A stretch of DNA of 13,440 nucleotides from Frankiales bacterium. Lineage in GTDB: Bacteria; Actinomycetota; Actinomycetes; Mycobacteriales; SCTD01. Location: contig JAOPWW010000299.1 of assembly GCA_025965495.1 (NCBI GenBank), forward strand, positions 1 through 13,440. Reading direction: 5' to 3'. Under the pieces are notes generated by a model. That model was not told the DNA's origin, ran no database searches, and worked only from the letters and a program-made list of their open reading frames with translations. Both the position numbers and the translations under genes were made by a program. Of this stretch, positions 11,308-13,440 are shown piece after piece (within the stretch, counting starts at the first letter, position 1; every line of letters begins with the position of its first letter).

Positions 11308-13440
11308 ATGTCTCGTACCTCCTCGAAGACGCTGACGCGTCTTTGCATCGGCGGCGTCGCCGCCGCCACGATCGGTGGGGCCCTGGTGCTGCCGTTCGGG
11401 ACCGCGAACGCCGCCACCCGCGCGGTCGGCGACACGATCTCCATCGCGCCGACCAGCTCCACGGCGTCGGCCGGTACCTGCCGCGCCTACACCGTCAACG
11501 TCAAGGACGCCGCGGGCGCCAACGCCCAGGCCCGCAGCGTCACCGTGCGGCTCACCGAGCGGACCCCCGCCGGACAGGTCGCCACCGAGAGCTTCGACGT
11601 CGCCTTCTGCGCCCCGCAGGCGCCTGACGCGGCTGCTGGCACCGTGGTGACCCCCGCGGCCGCCCAGACCGACAGCACTACCGCGGCTGACACGGACACG
11701 GCGACGTTCGCCACGGACGCCCAGGGCAACGTCACCTTCGGTGTCGTCGGAGCCATCGGCGGCAACCCGCAGACCGGTACGGCGGACATCCTCGCGTTCA
11801 TCGATGACTCCACCGCGAACGGCGCCACCGCCAACAACCAGGTCCCGAACGCTGGTGAGCAGACCGCCGCCAGCAGCCTCACGGTCACCGCGGGCGGAAC
11901 CGCCACCGGGGCGACCACCCCGGGCAGCAAGACCACCGCTAATGAGGTCGTTCGCGGCATCACGCTCACGCCGCCCAGCCAGATCGTCGTCGCCAACTCC
12001 GGCACGAACAACGTGACGGTCCAGGCCACGCTGAAGAACGCCGCTGGCGACACCGTGATCGGCGCGACGCCGACTGCGGACGTCACGGGCGCGAACGACA
12101 CGGCCACCATCAGCTGCAGCCAGAGCGACAACAACGGCGTCTCGACCTGCCAGTACACGGCGCCCAACGCCGGGAACGACAACATCCTGGTGTACGTCAA
12201 CCAGTTCGGTGCGGGCAACGGCGCGACGCCGCCCGTCACCACCAACAACGACAGCCTCAACAGCGGTGAGCCGTCGGCCACCGCCGCGGCTACCGCGCAG
12301 GCGCCGCAGGCCGTCAACACGACCGTGCTGCTGCAGTGCGCCACGAACCGGACCGTTGCCGGCTCGGCCAGCACTGTCGGCACGAACAACACCGGCACAC
12401 AGAGCGAGTGCGAGGCGCCGCTGTCGCAGACGACCGAGGTCTTCACCGCCACCGTCCGCGACGCTGCCGGCACCCCCGTCTCGGGCGCGCTGGTGAACTT
12501 CGCCATCGCGAGCAACACGGCGGGCGTCAACGAGAGCGGTACGGACGTCGAGACGCTGTCGGCGAGCCAGGCGCTCACTGACGCGAGCGGCGTCGCTACG
12601 ACGACTCTCACGAACGCCAAGCCGAGCCAGGGTGAGCGCATCGCGGTCTCCGCCACGATCACGCGTTTCATCGCCGGCACGACGGGCCCGACGCAGGCCG
12701 AGACCAGCACCTCGCGGGTTACGTTCCGCAACCCCACCCCCGCTGAGGCCCGCAACATCGTCGTCAGCCCCGCCTCGGACACCGTGACTGTCGGCGGCGT
12801 TCGTCAGATCACCGCCACCGCGACGGACCGCTTCGGCCGCCCCGTGCAGGGCGTCGGGGTGAACTTCGCCGAGACCGGCACCGGTCGCTTCACCAACGGT
12901 GACAGCTCCGTCACCCGCGTGACCAATGCAAGCGGTGTGGCCAGCATCGAGGTCACAACGCAGTCGAACGAGGCCCCGGGCCAGGAGACCGTCACCGCCA
13001 CGATCGTCGGTTACGACACGAACGGGGACGGCACCGTTGACGCGGCTCGCGACACCACCGTCACCAACAACGACGAGTGCGAGCAGCCGACCGGCATCAC
13101 GCTCTACGGCCAGAACGGCACCGCTCCCGGCAACGTCCAGCAGCCCGGCCTGAAGGCCGGCAACTGCGCGGCGACCTCGACGATCAACTTCGTCGCCGGT
13201 GCTGCCAGCCCGAGCCCGACCGCCACCACCGGCGCGTCGGCCACCCCGACCGCGACGTCCACGCCCACCAGCGGCACCGGTGGCGGCACGCCCACCCCGA
13301 CCAACACCCCGAACACCCCGCAGGGCCCGATCAGCGCCACGGTCTCCCCGACCACGATCACGCCCGGTGTCCAGTCGGTCATCACGGTGACCGGTGCCCC
13401 CGGCACCGTCGTCGAGCTCGTCGCCTACAGCCGCCCGAAC
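11308..13440 (+). CDS. Large secreted surface protein with tandem Ig-like (Big-like) domains, 3' end beyond window
   Basis: The frame runs from the ATG at 11308 through 711 codons to the window edge with no stop. Residues 1-35 are a signal peptide: basic start (SRTSSKTLTR), hydrophobic core and a type I site near GTANA-A. About four beta-rich modules follow (near 52-165, 218-305, 375-471, 485-569). They share motifs of invasin-type Big domains, such as FTATVRDAAGTPVSGALVNF with LTDASGVATTTL, and ITATATDRFGRPVQGVGVNF with VTNASGVASIEV. Residues 570-578 (DTNGDGTVD) look like a calcium-binding loop. A Cys-containing segment and a Thr/Pro/Ser-rich linker (about 632-670) precede another beta domain (ISATVSPTTITPGVQSVITV). 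It is probably an adhesin or S-layer-like wall protein; the anchoring mechanism lies beyond the window. By eye it uses more GCT and GGT codons than its neighbours, which may mean strong expression. Confidence 0.88.
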   Translation, partial: MSRTSSKTLTRLCIGGVAAATIGGALVLPFGTANAATRAVGDTISIAPTSSTASAGTCRAYTVNVKDAAGANAQARSVTVRLTERTPAGQVATESFDVAFCAPQAPDAAAGTVVTPAAAQTDSTTAADTDTATFATDAQGNVTFGVVGAIGGNPQTGTADILAFIDDSTANGATANNQVPNAGEQTAASSLTVTAGGTATGATTPGSKTTANEVVRGITLTPPSQIVVANSGTNNVTVQATLKNAAGDTVIGATPTADVTGANDTATISCSQSDNNGVSTCQYTAPNAGNDNILVYVNQFGAGNGATPPVTTNNDSLNSGEPSATAAATAQAPQAVNTTVLLQCATNRTVAGSASTVGTNNTGTQSECEAPLSQTTEVFTATVRDAAGTPVSGALVNFAIASNTAGVNESGTDVETLSASQALTDASGVATTTLTNAKPSQGERIAVSATITRFIAGTTGPTQAETSTSRVTFRNPTPAEARNIVVSPASDTVTVGGVRQITATATDRFGRPVQGVGVNFAETGTGRFTNGDSSVTRVTNASGVASIEVTTQSNEAPGQETVTATIVGYDTNGDGTVDAARDTTVTNNDECEQPTGITLYGQNGTAPGNVQQPGLKAGNCAATSTINFVAGAASPSPTATTGASATPTATSTPTSGTGGGTPTPTNTPNTPQGPISATVSPTTITPGVQSVITVTGAPGTVVELVAYSRPN

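Noticed and set aside
11199..11462. Minus-strand frame of 87 codons across the leader and start of the surface gene.
   Set aside because: No ribosome site or family resemblance, and it overlaps both the structured leader and a clear signal peptide on the other strand.
13201..13320. Repetitive ACC/CCG-rich stretch that could look like a DNA repeat array.
   Set aside because: It encodes a Thr/Pro/Ser-rich linker in frame; the repeats are irregular and not CRISPR-like.

Overview
The window is very GC-rich DNA (by eye well above 70% G+C). Start codons are mostly GTG, gene junctions are tight 4-base GTGA overlaps, and the TANNNT -10 boxes sit just upstream of apparently leaderless genes. Together this points to a high-GC actinobacterium. 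I cannot name the genus from sequence alone. No tRNA, rRNA, CRISPR array or insertion sequence was recognised.

Region 1 (1-4914, plus strand) is the end of a surface-polysaccharide assembly and export operon. It holds a truncated family 2 glycosyltransferase, a small putative lipoprotein of unknown function, a DUF2142-type multi-pass membrane protein, and a Wzm/Wzt-type (TagG/TagH-type) ABC exporter. The exporter ATPase carries a C-terminal glycan-recognition domain. Region 2 (4904-8961, minus strand) converges on it, with the two operons overlapping by 11 bases at their ends. It encodes a Wzy_C/O-antigen-ligase-like membrane protein fused to C-terminal TPRs, followed by a large enzyme with two glycosyltransferase domains. 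The two regions plausibly build, export and attach (or polymerise) one cell-surface glycan.

Region 3 (about 8962-9617) is a VapBC toxin-antitoxin pair behind a near-perfect palindrome that could be its operator.

Region 4 (9667 to the window end) is the most unusual. A sigma-70/ECF-type sigma factor carries a C-terminal transmembrane helix and a long Pro/Ser/Thr-rich tail predicted to lie outside the cell. It is followed by a roughly 290-base intergenic stretch packed with predicted RNA hairpins. The last hairpin holds the Shine-Dalgarno sequence of the next gene. That gene encodes a large secreted protein with tandem Ig-like (Big-like) domains, a calcium-loop motif and a Thr/Pro-rich linker, and it runs off the end of the window. 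A membrane-tethered sigma factor, a structured leader RNA and a surface adhesin or S-layer-like protein may form one regulated cell-envelope module. That link is inferred from adjacency, not shown.
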